From contig NZ_MZMU01000010.1 in assembly GCF_004123835.1 (NCBI RefSeq), forward strand, positions 431,498 to 495,497: a stretch of 64,000 nt of DNA, read 5' to 3'. Shown here piece by piece: positions 35,118 to 44,823 of this stretch. Made by a program: the position numbers and the translations under genes. A model generated the notes under the pieces. The model saw only the letters and a list, made by a program, of their open reading frames with translations, ran no database searches and was not told where the DNA came from. Position 1 is the first letter of the stretch; each line of letters begins with the position of its first letter. Source of the stretch: Rhizobium leguminosarum. GTDB taxonomy: Bacteria; Pseudomonadota; Alphaproteobacteria; Rhizobiales; Rhizobiaceae.

Positions 35118-36008
35118 ATGAAACGCGGACGCCTGCCATTGACGGCCTTGCGGAGTTTCGAGGTCGCCGGCCGTCTCGAAAGCTTCACGCTGGCAGCGCA
35201 GGAGCTGTTCATCTCGCAGGCGGCGGTCAGCCGGCAGATCCGCGAGCTGGAGACGCTGCTGGGCGAAGCGCTCTTCGAGCGCCGCCATCGCGGCGTCCAT
35301 CTGACCGCCTCGGGCAACAAGCTGCTGGCGATCCTGACGCTATCCTTCGACCGGATCGACGAATGCCTGGAAGAAATCCGCAGCCGGCCGGCAACGGCAG
35401 CGGTGACGATCAGCGCGGAACCCTCCTTTGCAGCGTGCTGGCTCGTTCCCCGCCTGCCGGAGTTTCGGGAACGGCATCCTGAGATCGACGTGACGATCGA
35501 CGCCGATTCACGCCTGATCGAGTTCCGGGGCGGGCAGGCCGAGATCGCCATCCGCCACAGCGCCAGCGTGACTGCTTGGCCGAGGACGGAGAGCGGACAT
35601 CTTGCCGATGCCAGGATGGTGCCGGTCGCAGCACCTGCGCTGCTCAAGGCAGGGCCTGCGATCGACCGCCCGGAAGACATGCTCCGTCATACGCTGTTGC
35701 ATGAGGAGACCCGCGACGTGTGGTTCCGCTGGTTCGAGACGGCAGGCATCACCATGCCGGAAACCGCGCGGGGGCCGGTTTATGCCGATGGCGGGCTGGT
35801 CATGCAGGCGGTCCTGCGCGGGCAGGGCATAGCGCTGATGGACGATATCTTCGCCGAAGAAGAGATCAGGGCGGGCCGATTGCTTCGCCTGTCCGAGCTT
35901 GCCGTTGTCCACGGCGCCTACTGGCTGGTCGCGCGCAGCTTTGAGCGGCTCGCCCCGCCTGCCTCACTCTTTGTTCGCTGGATCAGCTCCCGGATCGAAG
36001 CATTCTGA
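35118..36008 (+). CDS. LysR-family regulator, GcvA type
   Basis: A 296-residue LysR protein. The helix-turn-helix covers LPLTALRSFEVAGRLESFT, then AAQELFISQAAVSRQIREL. The effector domain follows the GcvA-like pattern (E.DVTIDADSRLIEFRGGQAEIAIRH and GLVMQAVLRGQGIALMDD). I chose the ATG at 35118 because TTGAGG precedes it. It is convergent with the LysR gene at 36045; no obvious target lies adjacent. Confidence 0.85.
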   Translation: MKRGRLPLTALRSFEVAGRLESFTLAAQELFISQAAVSRQIRELETLLGEALFERRHRGVHLTASGNKLLAILTLSFDRIDECLEEIRSRPATAAVTISAEPSFAACWLVPRLPEFRERHPEIDVTIDADSRLIEFRGGQAEIAIRHSASVTAWPRTESGHLADARMVPVAAPALLKAGPAIDRPEDMLRHTLLHEETRDVWFRWFETAGITMPETARGPVYADGGLVMQAVLRGQGIALMDDIFAEEEIRAGRLLRLSELAVVHGAYWLVARSFERLAPPASLFVRWISSRIEAF

Positions 36009-36044
36009 AGGCGGCCGATATCGGCAAAACTCGGCCAAGGCGGC

Positions 36045-36950
36045 CTATCGACCGTGACGCTCGACCTCGGTCAGCACCGTGATGAAGGCCCGCAAACCCT
36101 GCGGCACGTGACGGTGGCCGGGATAATAGAGACAGAGGCCCGGAATTACGGGGCACCAGTCGTCCAGCACGGTGATGAGCGCGCCGCTTTCGAGAAACGG
36201 CCGGGCGGTGCGATCCGAGACATAGGCGATGCCGAGCCCCTTTGCCGCTGCCTGCGCCATCAGCTCGACATGGTCGAGCGTCAGCACGCCCGGAACGTCG
36301 ACGGCAAGCTCGTGGCCGTGTTTTTCGAACTCCCAGCGGAAGAGCTTGCCGCTTGGCAGCCGGAAGCGGATGCAGGCGTGGGTCTTTAATTCGTCCGGTG
36401 TCTGCGGCGCCGGATGCGCGGCGAGATAGGCCGACGAAGCGACGGAGACAAAGCGGGTATCGCCGCCGAATTCCACCGCGATCATATCGAGCGGCACCGC
36501 CTCGCGAAGTCTTATGCCGGCATCGAAACCGTCGGCAACGACATCGACGAGCCGATTGTCGGTGACGAGATCGAGCGATATGTCGGGATAGCGGGTGAGA
36601 AAGGTCGGGACGGCGGCATCGAGCAGCACCCGCGCGGCGATCTCGCTGGTATTGATCCGCAATGTGCCGCTGGGATGGCCGCGGAATTCGTTGACCTCAT
36701 CGAGCGCCAGATCGAAATCCCTGAACAGTGGCGTCAGACGGGTGACGAGGCGCTCGCCGGCTTCCGTCGCCGCGACGCTGCGGGTCGTCCGGTTGAGAAG
36801 CCGAACGCCCATATTTGCTTCGAGCGAACGCATCATATGGCTGAGCGTCGAAGGCGACAGGCCCAACTCGTCAGCGGCCTTGCGGAAGCTGCGATGAGTG
36901 ACGATGGCAGACAAGGCTCTCAGATCGGCAAGGGTCGGCTTGTAATTCAT
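36045..36950 (-). CDS. LysR-family regulator, likely for the adjacent SDR
   Basis: A 301-residue LysR protein. The N-terminal helix-turn-helix reads LADLRALSAIVTHRSFRKAADELGLSPSTLSHMM. The effector domain has FDAGIRLREAVPLDM, typical of the AaeR/PgrR-like group. It is divergent from the SDR gene at 37061 with a 110-base gap, the classic layout for a LysR regulator and its target. Since the SDR is frameshifted, the pair may have lost its function. Confidence 0.88.
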   Translation of the reverse strand: MNYKPTLADLRALSAIVTHRSFRKAADELGLSPSTLSHMMRSLEANMGVRLLNRTTRSVAATEAGERLVTRLTPLFRDFDLALDEVNEFRGHPSGTLRINTSEIAARVLLDAAVPTFLTRYPDISLDLVTDNRLVDVVADGFDAGIRLREAVPLDMIAVEFGGDTRFVSVASSAYLAAHPAPQTPDELKTHACIRFRLPSGKLFRWEFEKHGHELAVDVPGVLTLDHVELMAQAAAKGLGIAYVSDRTARPFLESGALITVLDDWCPVIPGLCLYYPGHRHVPQGLRAFITVLTEVERHGR

Positions 36951-37060
36951 GGCTAAAATTCACCAACTCATGCAGCATTCGACGGATGGAAGCAGGAATA
37001 GGCTTATCTATCTTTAACTTCAAGAGCAGCCGCAATCCCGCGGCATGAAGGGCTAAGACA

Positions 37061-37890
37061 ATGGCAAAGACATGGATGATAACGGGCGCCTCCTCCGGTT
37101 TCGGGCGCATCATGACCGAAAAACTGCTGGCGCGCGGCGATCGCGTCGCGGCGACGGTGCGCAGGCCGGAAGCGCTCGACGATTTGACGTCGCGTTACGG
37201 CGACAGCCTTTGGATCGCGACACTTGACGTCAGCGATGATGGGGCGGTGCGCACAGTCGTCGACGCCGCTTTTGGAGCGATGGGCCGGATCGACGTCGTC
37301 GTCAGCAATGCCGGCTACGGCCTGTTCGGCGCTGCGGAGGAGGTGAGCGACGAACAGATCCGCCATCAGATCGATACCAACCTGATCGGCTCGATCCAGG
37401 TGACCCGGGCAGCGCTGCCGCATATGCGGGCGCAGGGTGGCGGCCGCATCCTGCAGGTGTCTTCGGAAGGCGGGCAGATCGCCTATCCGAATTTCAGCCT
37501 CTACCATGCGACCAAATGGGGCATCGAAGGTTTCATCGAAGCCGTTTCGCAGGAGGTCGCCCCCTTCGGCATCGAGTTCATCATCGCCGAGCCAGGTCCG
37601 GCGCGGACCGATTTCGGGCGCGGCCTGGTCGCGCCGCAACCGATGGAAGCCTATGACGCGACGCCGCCGGCGAAATCCGCCGCGCCATCGCCGACGGCAC
37701 GTTCGAAGCCAAGGGTGACCCCGTCAAGATGGCGCAGGCGATGATCGAGGCTGCCGAACAACATTCGGCTCCGAAGCGGCTGGCGCTCGGCGCCGGCAGC
37801 TATGCCTCGATCCGCAAAGCACTAGTCGAGCGGTTGGCTGAGCTCGACGCCTTCAAGGAGGTGACGATCTCCACGGATGTCGATGGCTGA
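37061..37890 (+). pseudogene. SDR oxidoreductase, frameshifted near the C-terminus
   Basis: A classical SDR with TGASSGFGRIMTEKLL at the N-terminus, NAGYGLFGAAEEV, and catalytic YHATKWG (YxxxK). The frame runs on to MEAYDATPP near 37668, where the original frame is lost and a wrong tail ends at 37744. In the other frame GEIRRAIADGTFEAKGDP and PVKMAQAMIEAAEQ follow, ending at 37890, as expected for this SDR subgroup. One missing base explains it; the repaired protein would have about 276 residues. Without it, the substrate lid is replaced. A sequencing error is possible. Confidence 0.8.
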
Positions 37891-37910
37891 CCCACGGCCA
37901 GCCGCTGCCG

Positions 37911-37939
37911 GCGCCGGCCGGGTCTATGCCAGCCGGCGC
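37911..37939. terminator. Inverted repeat between convergent SDR and esterase genes
   Basis: An exact inverted repeat GCGCCGGC / GCCGGCGC with a 13-base spacer lies between the two stop codons. No T-run is present on either side, so it may act as a bidirectional pause or mRNA-end element. Confidence 0.4.
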
Positions 37940-37956
37940 TGTATGTCCAATTGGCG

Positions 37957-39582
37957 TTAAAGGGCGCCTGCAGCCTGCAGCAGCTTGCGATCGAGATCGA
38001 CTGTCACGCGGGACTGCTTGTCGAGAACCATGGTCGCCGGCTTGTCGGTTGTGTAGGCCGGCCAGTCGGGCAAGCCCTCGGCGCTCGGCTTGCCGTTGCG
38101 CGCGAAGTTGACCCAGGCCTGGCTCACCTTCCTGGAAAGCGTGAGCGCATCGCTGCCACCGCCGGTCGACGTCTTAACCAGGGCGGCGTTGGCAAACACG
38201 TAGGGCAGTTCCGCACAATGCCAGGCCATGGCAATGCCATCCAGGACCGGTGACTCGTAGGCAAACATGTAGGAGTAGACCGGAGCCCCGTTCTGCTTCG
38301 CCTTCAGGTCGAGATCACGGATGGCGCCCGGCCGGAAGCGCAGATCCAGGAAATAGGCGTCGGCGATCTTTTTCTCGGGGTAGGCCGCCATGAATGCCTT
38401 GCCGACCGCGTCGGATTTGTCGGCGAAGCGCTCCTTCAGCTTGGCCTGAGACTTGTCTTCGTCCCAGTTGTTCTTGTTGTCGGCAAGGAGCTCGCCCGCC
38501 TTGTGATTGATCACCGTCTCGAACTCGTTGAGGGTGTTCCCGACCATCAGGGGAATGTCCTTGGCCTGGTCGACCCACTGTGTCCCGACAGGGTTTGCCG
38601 GAATGTAGTCGCCGTCCTGAACGGGTGCATAGCGGGCGTCCTTCGCGCCCTGGGCGGTCGCCTCCTTGACGGCCTTGTCGGCTGCCGCAAGGAGATCGTA
38701 ATAGTCCGCGTCGGCAAGCTTGTCGATGTCGCTGGCCTTGAGACCGAGATTGGCGAGCGTCAATTCGGCCACCTTCCGCGAGGACGCCTGATCGATGACG
38801 GAATCGGTCCGCGAGCCGCTCTGAACGATCGCCTTCTGGAAGAGGCCCTTCGCCGAAGGCGTCCCCATCAGGGCGCGCACCTTGTAGCCACCGCCGGACT
38901 GGCCGAAAATCGTCACATTACCGGGATCGCCGCCAAAGGCTTCAGCATTGTCGTGGACCCATTTCAGCGCAGCGACGAGATCTGTGACGCTGGCATTGCC
39001 CGATCGTTTGTACTTCTCGCCATAGGCGGAAAGATCGAGGAAGCCGAGCACGTTGAGCCGGTGGTTGAGGGTGACGACGACGACATCGCCGTCCTTGCTC
39101 AGATTATGGCCGTCATAAGAGGTCAGCTCGATGCCGGAGCCATTGGTGAAGCCGCCCCCATGGATCCAAACCATGACCGGCCGTTTCTTTCCGTCCTTGA
39201 TCGCTGGCGTCCAGATGTTCAGGAACTGGCAGGCTTCGCTCATCGGCAGATAGCGGTGCGGATTGAAGAGTTCGTCGCCGGCCACTTCCTTCATTCGGGG
39301 GATGAAGCAGTTCTCACCATAGGTGACTGCAGGACGGATGCCTTTCCAAGGCGCGACCTCTTCCGCCGGCATGAAGCGGTCGGCATGTGCGTAGGGAACG
39401 CCAAGATAGCTGTAGATGCCATCGTCGAGTGCGCCGACGAGACTGCCCTTGTTGGTTTCGACGACCGTCTTGCTCTGCGAAGCAACAAACTCTTCGGCGA
39501 GAGCCGGCGCGCCGACAATGGGCGCTGTCACCGCCGACAGCGCGGATATTAAAGCGCAATAATATAAGAACGTCCTTTTCAT
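37957..39582 (-). CDS. Secreted carboxylesterase, type B
   Basis: An exported alpha/beta hydrolase of 541 residues. The signal peptide runs from MKRTFLYYCALISALSAVTAP, with cleavage near ALA-EEF. Family motifs: oxyanion hole WIHGGGFTNGSG, nucleophile in FGQSGGGYKV (serine at about 217), and late histidine in MAWHCAELPYVF. It belongs to the carboxylesterase/lipase B family, which cleaves short-chain or aromatic esters. The ATG at 39582 has AGAGGAT upstream; the in-frame extension beyond it is unsupported. It stands alone. Confidence 0.88.
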   Translation of the reverse strand: MKRTFLYYCALISALSAVTAPIVGAPALAEEFVASQSKTVVETNKGSLVGALDDGIYSYLGVPYAHADRFMPAEEVAPWKGIRPAVTYGENCFIPRMKEVAGDELFNPHRYLPMSEACQFLNIWTPAIKDGKKRPVMVWIHGGGFTNGSGIELTSYDGHNLSKDGDVVVVTLNHRLNVLGFLDLSAYGEKYKRSGNASVTDLVAALKWVHDNAEAFGGDPGNVTIFGQSGGGYKVRALMGTPSAKGLFQKAIVQSGSRTDSVIDQASSRKVAELTLANLGLKASDIDKLADADYYDLLAAADKAVKEATAQGAKDARYAPVQDGDYIPANPVGTQWVDQAKDIPLMVGNTLNEFETVINHKAGELLADNKNNWDEDKSQAKLKERFADKSDAVGKAFMAAYPEKKIADAYFLDLRFRPGAIRDLDLKAKQNGAPVYSYMFAYESPVLDGIAMAWHCAELPYVFANAALVKTSTGGGSDALTLSRKVSQAWVNFARNGKPSAEGLPDWPAYTTDKPATMVLDKQSRVTVDLDRKLLQAAGAL

Positions 39583-39948
39583 CAACTTATCCTCTTGTCG
39601 TTGATTTCGAGTTTTCAAAAGCCCGACGGTCGCCATCCCCGGCCGTCGGTGACTAACTAGGTCGGCGCCGACAATTGTCAGGCCACAGTCAGATGGTTTG
39701 CTGGAGAGAGGATCACGCCGGAGGGTTTGGACGGGTCTTCTTGCCGACCGGCCTCCAGAGCCAGGAGATCCAACGCGCGGGCCGCTTCTGCGCGCTTTGG
39801 TCCTGCCGGACATCGAGCGTCTTGAGCACGCCCGACGGAACACCACTCGGCGCCAAAGTGGTAGCGATTGGCCAACTATCCGCACAGGTGATTAGGCGGC
39901 GAGATACATGGCGCCGCTTGCCCGGACCGCGTTAGCGTCCGCCACTGG
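39583..39948. other. 366-base gap without recognisable gene
   Basis: Several short open frames run in both directions, but none has a ribosome site or family similarity that I can see. A minus-strand frame reading SGVPSGVLKTLDVRQDQSA (ending near 39711) is the only one with coding-like composition and may be a gene remnant. I saw no convincing promoter or RNA. Confidence 0.4.
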
Positions 39949-40227
39949 TCAGAAAGATGACGAAGGGACCACCCCAATCGTTGGGACGGGTGGTTTGCGC
40001 TCCTGTATCTTGTCTCCCTGCTCGTCGCCGGCGCTCAGTGCCTCGCGCACTTCATCCTCTTCCCAACCCGCCTCGATGGCGGAAGCCACGAGCGTTTCGA
40101 TTTTCTCGGTTTCCGAGTTGTGCGAAGTCTCATCGAGGTGGTGTCTGGCGGTATCGAGACACTGACGGAGGTTCGAAGCGCGGCTGGCGTCGTTACGGTC
40201 GTAGCTTGGCGATGCGACGTAGGTCAT
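39949..40227 (-). CDS. Small acidic protein, unknown function, EcfG-type promoter
   Basis: A 92-residue soluble protein. It reads MTYVASPSYDRNDASRASNL, then a helical part, SETEKIETLVASAIEAGWEEDE, and a proline-rich end. No family recognised. I chose ATG 40227: a GGGAGC ribosome site precedes it, and a full EcfG-type promoter with a start point about 20 bases upstream agrees. The upstream in-frame extension would run through that promoter. A general-stress role is inferred from the promoter only. Confidence 0.6.
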   Translation of the reverse strand: MTYVASPSYDRNDASRASNLRQCLDTARHHLDETSHNSETEKIETLVASAIEAGWEEDEVREALSAGDEQGDKIQERKPPVPTIGVVPSSSF

Positions 40228-40253
40228 TTGAGAGCTCCCTGCTGATCGAGAGG

Positions 40254-40278
40254 AACATCTGAAGAAAGAGCCGGTTCC
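40254..40278 (-). promoter_or_regulatory. EcfG-type promoter of the 92-residue protein gene
   Basis: On the minus strand: GGAAC (plus 40278-40274), exactly 16 bases, TGTT (plus 40257-40254). The T at the first -10 position is accepted in the family consensus. Only about 20 bases separate the expected start from the ATG. The rest of the gap 40228-40529 shows no other gene that I can support. Confidence 0.65.
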
Positions 40279-40529
40279 ACGGCGCACCTCAGTCAAATAT
40301 GGAAGCGGGACACCGCTTACGGTCGTCCACCACCTCGGCGAACTCCAGCTCGCCGATGAGATCGAATGGCGCAACTTAGAATACTGCCACAAGACAATCG
40401 AGCCTGTGAATAATACCCGTCACAATGGTTGCTTGATCGGAAAGTTGATCCGGTCGAGAAGTGCGCTTCTCGAATGGTAGCCAGAGGTGGCGGGGCAGTC
40501 TTCCAGCGGCGATTTACGCTGCCAGCGTT

Positions 40530-43500
40530 CTACAAGCGGTCCCGTCGTCGACGCAACTCGGCGGCAATAATCACCTCGTCGCGTCTGAGCGACAGGCGTT
40601 GCGCCAAAGCCATTCCCTCCTTCCAGATGGAGGTCGCATAGTCCTCGCGTCCTTCCAGCCAAAGGGACATGCCGTACCACAACGCGAGCTGAGGTGCTCC
40701 GATCGGGAACACTCGGGTGTACCGCCTGAGTTCTCGGATCGCCTGCGCCTCCCACTGCCGCCATTCTTCGTACTCACGAGAAAGATTGGCTTCTCGGCCG
40801 CGTAGGAAGACTTCACATATGCCCGAGAGGCCCACCAGGGTGCTATGGGAAGTGGGGCGGTTCGACGCTCTCAGCAGGCGGAGAGTTTCGGCTGCGGCGA
40901 TCACGCTCTCCGCATGGTTGCCCGTCCGAGCGAGCGCCAAGGAAAGCGTCCCCTTTACCGATATTTGTGCTGCTTGATCCACTGACCCGAACATTGCCGA
41001 CGTAATAAGACGAAGAATGTCGACGGCCACTCTTGGCTGATCAGCGTTCAGCGCGCATAGCGCCTTGCACCGAAGAGCCCAGATCTCCTGTTGGATATTC
41101 CCAGCGTTCTGAGCGCGCGCCAAAAGCGCGCTGGCGGACGGGTCGAGCGCGGATTGATCGCCGCGGTAATATAACGACCAGAAACGCACCGTCTCCGCGT
41201 TGCACCACCGCAACTGGTCTCCTGCTCGTACGCAGAGTTCCTGAGCCTGCGCAATCCTCCTATCCAGCGCCGCCCATTCTGCGCGACCGACCTGCCAGAG
41301 CGCGTCGATGCCATACACGTGCGACTGGATCGCGGGGTCTTTGAGTTCGATTGCTATCCGCTCTGCCTTGGCCATAAAATATTGGCAAACGTTGCGTCGT
41401 CCCATGATTCCGAAGCCGCAGGCGAGTTGTGACGAAGCGATGGCCAGCTCTATCGTCCATCCTGTGCGCTCCGCCCGTGACACGGCCTCGAATAGATTGC
41501 ACATCCCGCGTGTAAAACGCAGTTCAAAGTAGTCGACCGTGGCCGCCTGGTTCAGGCAGCGTGCCATCTCGCGCTCCCATGCTCGCAGGTCCTCGCGACC
41601 AATCATTTTTGAGAAATGTGACGGCATAAGCTGCTGAAGAGCAAGCCGAGCGGCGTTAGCGGTGAAACGGACGAATGTCATCGCAGAAGAGTTCGGAACA
41701 GGGTGCCCGGCCATGCTGAGCGCCCTTCGTATCGCGACGCCTTGAGCATGGATGTCGCCGCGACTGTAGTGGGCCTCCGCGAGTTTCCTGCGCCACTGAA
41801 CAGCCCGAAGTCTTTGCTCAGGTGACCAATTCGCGTCCTTCGCCTCGTGAGCCATGCAAATGTTCAGGAAGGCCTCGACCTCCCGAAAGGCTCCCATTTG
41901 CAGCGCCCTCGTGGCCGCTAAATCGGCATACTTGACGACTTTTTCCTTGTTGTTCGATGCCTCAAAGTGCTGCACCAGCAGGGACAAATCGCCGCCCAGA
42001 GTTTCGAGCTGACTGCACTCGAGCCAGTGAGCCAACCTTTCATGCAACTCGAGACGCAGGTCAGTGGGTATGGACCCGTAAACCACGTCCCGCGTCTGAT
42101 CGTGACGGAACTCATAACGTCCGCTTTGGCCGAACTGGCGAACGAGATGCGCATCCACCAGCCTTTCCACTGCAAGACGCAGGCTGTGCTCGCCCACCTC
42201 GTCACGCAGGAGCGCCTGAAGTTCGAGAATGCTAAATGACCTCCCAACAACCGCGGCGGCCTTGAGGACATCCTGAGAGGTGCCGTCAAGGCGGTCGATC
42301 CGTTCTCTGATCACCCGTTCGACGCCTTCGAAATGATATAAGTCTTGAAGTGGCCGGATGGGACGCCACAGTCCGTCTCGGACCGCGATCAATCCCTCGC
42401 TTTTCAAGGTCAGGGCAATTTCTTCCGCGAAGAAGGGATTACCTCCTGACAGGGTTGCAATTCGGCCGGCGAGCTCGTCATGCGGACGCTCGTCTCCCAG
42501 CGTTTGGCCGACGAGCTCCTTTATCGAGGTGTCGTTCAACTCGTCGAGCTCAAGGATCCGGCACATCCTTGCGACGTCGTCTGCCTCCGACCACGGAGCG
42601 TTGACATTCGCTGCCTCGGTGCGCCTCCGCAGATGCAGGAACTCGTCAGATATTTCCCCGGAGCGTATGCAAAGCACCAGCAACAATGCCGGGACCGACC
42701 CGAGGACCCACTCGACAAGACGCCATGAGGCGGAGTCCAGCCACTGGCAGTCCTCTAGCACAAGCGCGAGCGGGCGCGGTGCGAGGGCTCCCACCAGATC
42801 GCCAAGAAGGCGCATCATCGCGTCGGCACGATGAGCGCCTTCCAGATGCCGTGTGCCTTCATTCTGAGGAATATCGATCGAGAGAACGTCGCTGAGCAAC
42901 GGGAGGCGGTCCGTTATCCAGGTCGCCGCATGCAGTCGCGCGTTGATGCCCTGGAGAATGACGGATCCCTCGGCATTGGGCGGCAGCCCCAGAAGGCCTT
43001 CAAGCACGTGCCGCCAAGCCAGAAGCGAACTGCGCCGATCGTCGCGCTCGGCAGGGGAGACCGAGACATCGATGCCAGCCATGCGCAGGTTTTCCGTGAA
43101 CGCTGCGATCAGCCTTGTTTTCCCGATGCCCGGCTCACCTACTACCATAACAAGTCGACTATCGCCCTGTCTTACCTCCTGGAAGACATTGTCCAAAAAT
43201 GCGATTTCGCCTTCACGCCCTATGAGTATCGACTGGGGCGTCGGTTTGAAGCTGAGTTCGAGCGGGCGGAAAACAGATGCAATGTCTCCGAGACCCTCTA
43301 GCTGCAGGCTGCCGCACCGGTCGAACGTGTATGCCGCCCGGCTCGCGCGCTCCGTCGGCTCGTCGCAGATTACATCGTCGGACGCAGTAGCAACAAGGCG
43401 AGCCGCCCGATTGACCGGCGTACCGAGGACCATCAACTGCCGGCGACGTAGGCTGCCCACGACGCGGAAAAGCGCTTCGCCCGTGGCCACCCCGATTGAG

Positions 43501-44612
43501 GCAATAAGGCCGAGCTGCTTGACGCTCTGGTGGATGGAGAGGGCGGTCAGGATGGCGCGAGTAGGGTCGTCGCGGTGAAACGCGCCCCGTGCACCGAACG
43601 CCGAAATAAAAATGAGCCCTTTGTCGTCGAACAGCAGTTCGCCGGCAGGCCCGCCATTTTGGATCGATATCCTCTGCAGAGAGGCAGAAACCTTTTGGTG
43701 CGCAGCCAAGGCGCTCGCACGCTGGTCTTCAAGCCCACTGATTCGCGCGAAGACTACGGAAACCGGTCTGATTTCTGCGAGGGCGTCCGGCCGTACGATT
43801 CGCTGGCTGCTCTTGCGTGCATCGAGTTGCCACTCGTCTTCCTTCGGCAGAATTGGGGTCGACTCTCTTAGGATTTCCTGCAACGGCATCGGAAGGAACC
43901 CAATGAGCCACTCGGGATCCAGCGACCGTACGGAAGGAATTCCCTCGGCAGTGCCAGTTCCCACCAGGCTCTCGCCCGCTAACGCTATGGAAGCCTCCTG
44001 GGACAGCACGAATTCCCAGCCGCGAGCCAGAGAATGAGATCGGGCGGCCTGCCTTACGGCGTCACCGGCCGCGACCAGATTCCAGACAGGCTCGCCTCCA
44101 ACCGCCGCTATCCACAGTTGCCCTGCACCAACGCCGATATGAAGCGTCGGTCGCTCCGGGGTGGACTCGGATATTGCGCCGTTTCGGCTCTCCTCGCAGA
44201 TAGCTCGCGCGCAGTCAGCCGCAGTTTTCACGGCACTGGAAAGTCCCGTCTTGTCGGCGTCCCAATAGGCGAGAAGAGAATCTCCGGCGAAATACAGCAC
44301 CTCGCCACCCTGGCCGCAGATGAGTTCCGCGCAGCGTGCATAAGAAAGACTCAGCAGCCGTGGAATCTGAGCGAGCCCCTCCTTGCCGCGCCGGGCCAGT
44401 TGTTCGACGAGCGCCGTGTACCGGGAAACATCCACAAATATAACCGCAGCGGAGAACTCTACCGACGCAGGCCGCTCTCCGCGAGCGCCGTGGATGCGAC
44501 GGAGCAGGTCCAGTGGCAGAAAGCCTTCGAGCGTTTTCGCAATCTCTTCCATGGCACGAGTCCGGGCGTGAACAAGGGTCGCGCGAAAAGCACTTTTCGC
44601 GTCAAAGTGCAA
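40530..44612 (-). CDS. Soluble-adenylyl-cyclase-like protein: two class III cyclase domains, AAA ATPase, TPR-like tail
   Basis: A 1360-residue cytoplasmic protein. Cyclase domain 1 (about 50-230) has both metal aspartates (FVDVSRYT and FAGDSLLAYW) but a degenerate AGDAVRQAAR in place of the N/R site. Domain 2 (about 280-450) lacks the first aspartate (VFARISGLE) but retains GTPVNRAARL (about 399) with the transition-state Asn/Arg. One complete site can thus form between them, as in mammalian soluble adenylyl cyclase. An ATPase follows (Walker A GEPGIGKT at about 490, Walker B ALVLEDCQW at about 619), then TPR-like helices to the end. The start is a TTG at 44612 with GAGAGGAAT just before it; an ATG at 44552 lacks a ribosome site. 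Confidence 0.85.
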   Translation of the reverse strand: MHFDAKSAFRATLVHARTRAMEEIAKTLEGFLPLDLLRRIHGARGERPASVEFSAAVIFVDVSRYTALVEQLARRGKEGLAQIPRLLSLSYARCAELICGQGGEVLYFAGDSLLAYWDADKTGLSSAVKTAADCARAICEESRNGAISESTPERPTLHIGVGAGQLWIAAVGGEPVWNLVAAGDAVRQAARSHSLARGWEFVLSQEASIALAGESLVGTGTAEGIPSVRSLDPEWLIGFLPMPLQEILRESTPILPKEDEWQLDARKSSQRIVRPDALAEIRPVSVVFARISGLEDQRASALAAHQKVSASLQRISIQNGGPAGELLFDDKGLIFISAFGARGAFHRDDPTRAILTALSIHQSVKQLGLIASIGVATGEALFRVVGSLRRRQLMVLGTPVNRAARLVATASDDVICDEPTERASRAAYTFDRCGSLQLEGLGDIASVFRPLELSFKPTPQSILIGREGEIAFLDNVFQEVRQGDSRLVMVVGEPGIGKTRLIAAFTENLRMAGIDVSVSPAERDDRRSSLLAWRHVLEGLLGLPPNAEGSVILQGINARLHAATWITDRLPLLSDVLSIDIPQNEGTRHLEGAHRADAMMRLLGDLVGALAPRPLALVLEDCQWLDSASWRLVEWVLGSVPALLLVLCIRSGEISDEFLHLRRRTEAANVNAPWSEADDVARMCRILELDELNDTSIKELVGQTLGDERPHDELAGRIATLSGGNPFFAEEIALTLKSEGLIAVRDGLWRPIRPLQDLYHFEGVERVIRERIDRLDGTSQDVLKAAAVVGRSFSILELQALLRDEVGEHSLRLAVERLVDAHLVRQFGQSGRYEFRHDQTRDVVYGSIPTDLRLELHERLAHWLECSQLETLGGDLSLLVQHFEASNNKEKVVKYADLAATRALQMGAFREVEAFLNICMAHEAKDANWSPEQRLRAVQWRRKLAEAHYSRGDIHAQGVAIRRALSMAGHPVPNSSAMTFVRFTANAARLALQQLMPSHFSKMIGREDLRAWEREMARCLNQAATVDYFELRFTRGMCNLFEAVSRAERTGWTIELAIASSQLACGFGIMGRRNVCQYFMAKAERIAIELKDPAIQSHVYGIDALWQVGRAEWAALDRRIAQAQELCVRAGDQLRWCNAETVRFWSLYYRGDQSALDPSASALLARAQNAGNIQQEIWALRCKALCALNADQPRVAVDILRLITSAMFGSVDQAAQISVKGTLSLALARTGNHAESVIAAAETLRLLRASNRPTSHSTLVGLSGICEVFLRGREANLSREYEEWRQWEAQAIRELRRYTRVFPIGAPQLALWYGMSLWLEGREDYATSIWKEGMALAQRLSLRRDEVIIAAELRRRRDRL

Positions 44613-44823
44613 ATTCCTCTCGCCGAGCTTGGCACTCTCGCATATTATTTAGCAATCGCTAAGGGGGAAGCGGACACTCCATTCTCGTGCGCCCCGGCCA
44701 ATCAAGCGGTCGCACGAGATATCTCCTGAAGCATTCCTGGCGTGCAAAACGAAAGTGCCGTCGAGTGTCGCGATCATTGCGGTCCTGCCGTTAGCACGAC
44801 ACCGCCGAATTGCGGAGGGTCGG
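44613..44823. promoter_or_regulatory. Divergent promoter region of the two giant genes
   Basis: The 211-base gap must hold both promoters. A small palindrome TTAGC-AATC-GCTAA (44648-44661) lies 36 bases upstream of the cyclase TTG and could be an operator. I found no EcfG-type motif and no Crp-like TGTGA-N6-TCACA site. Confidence 0.4.
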
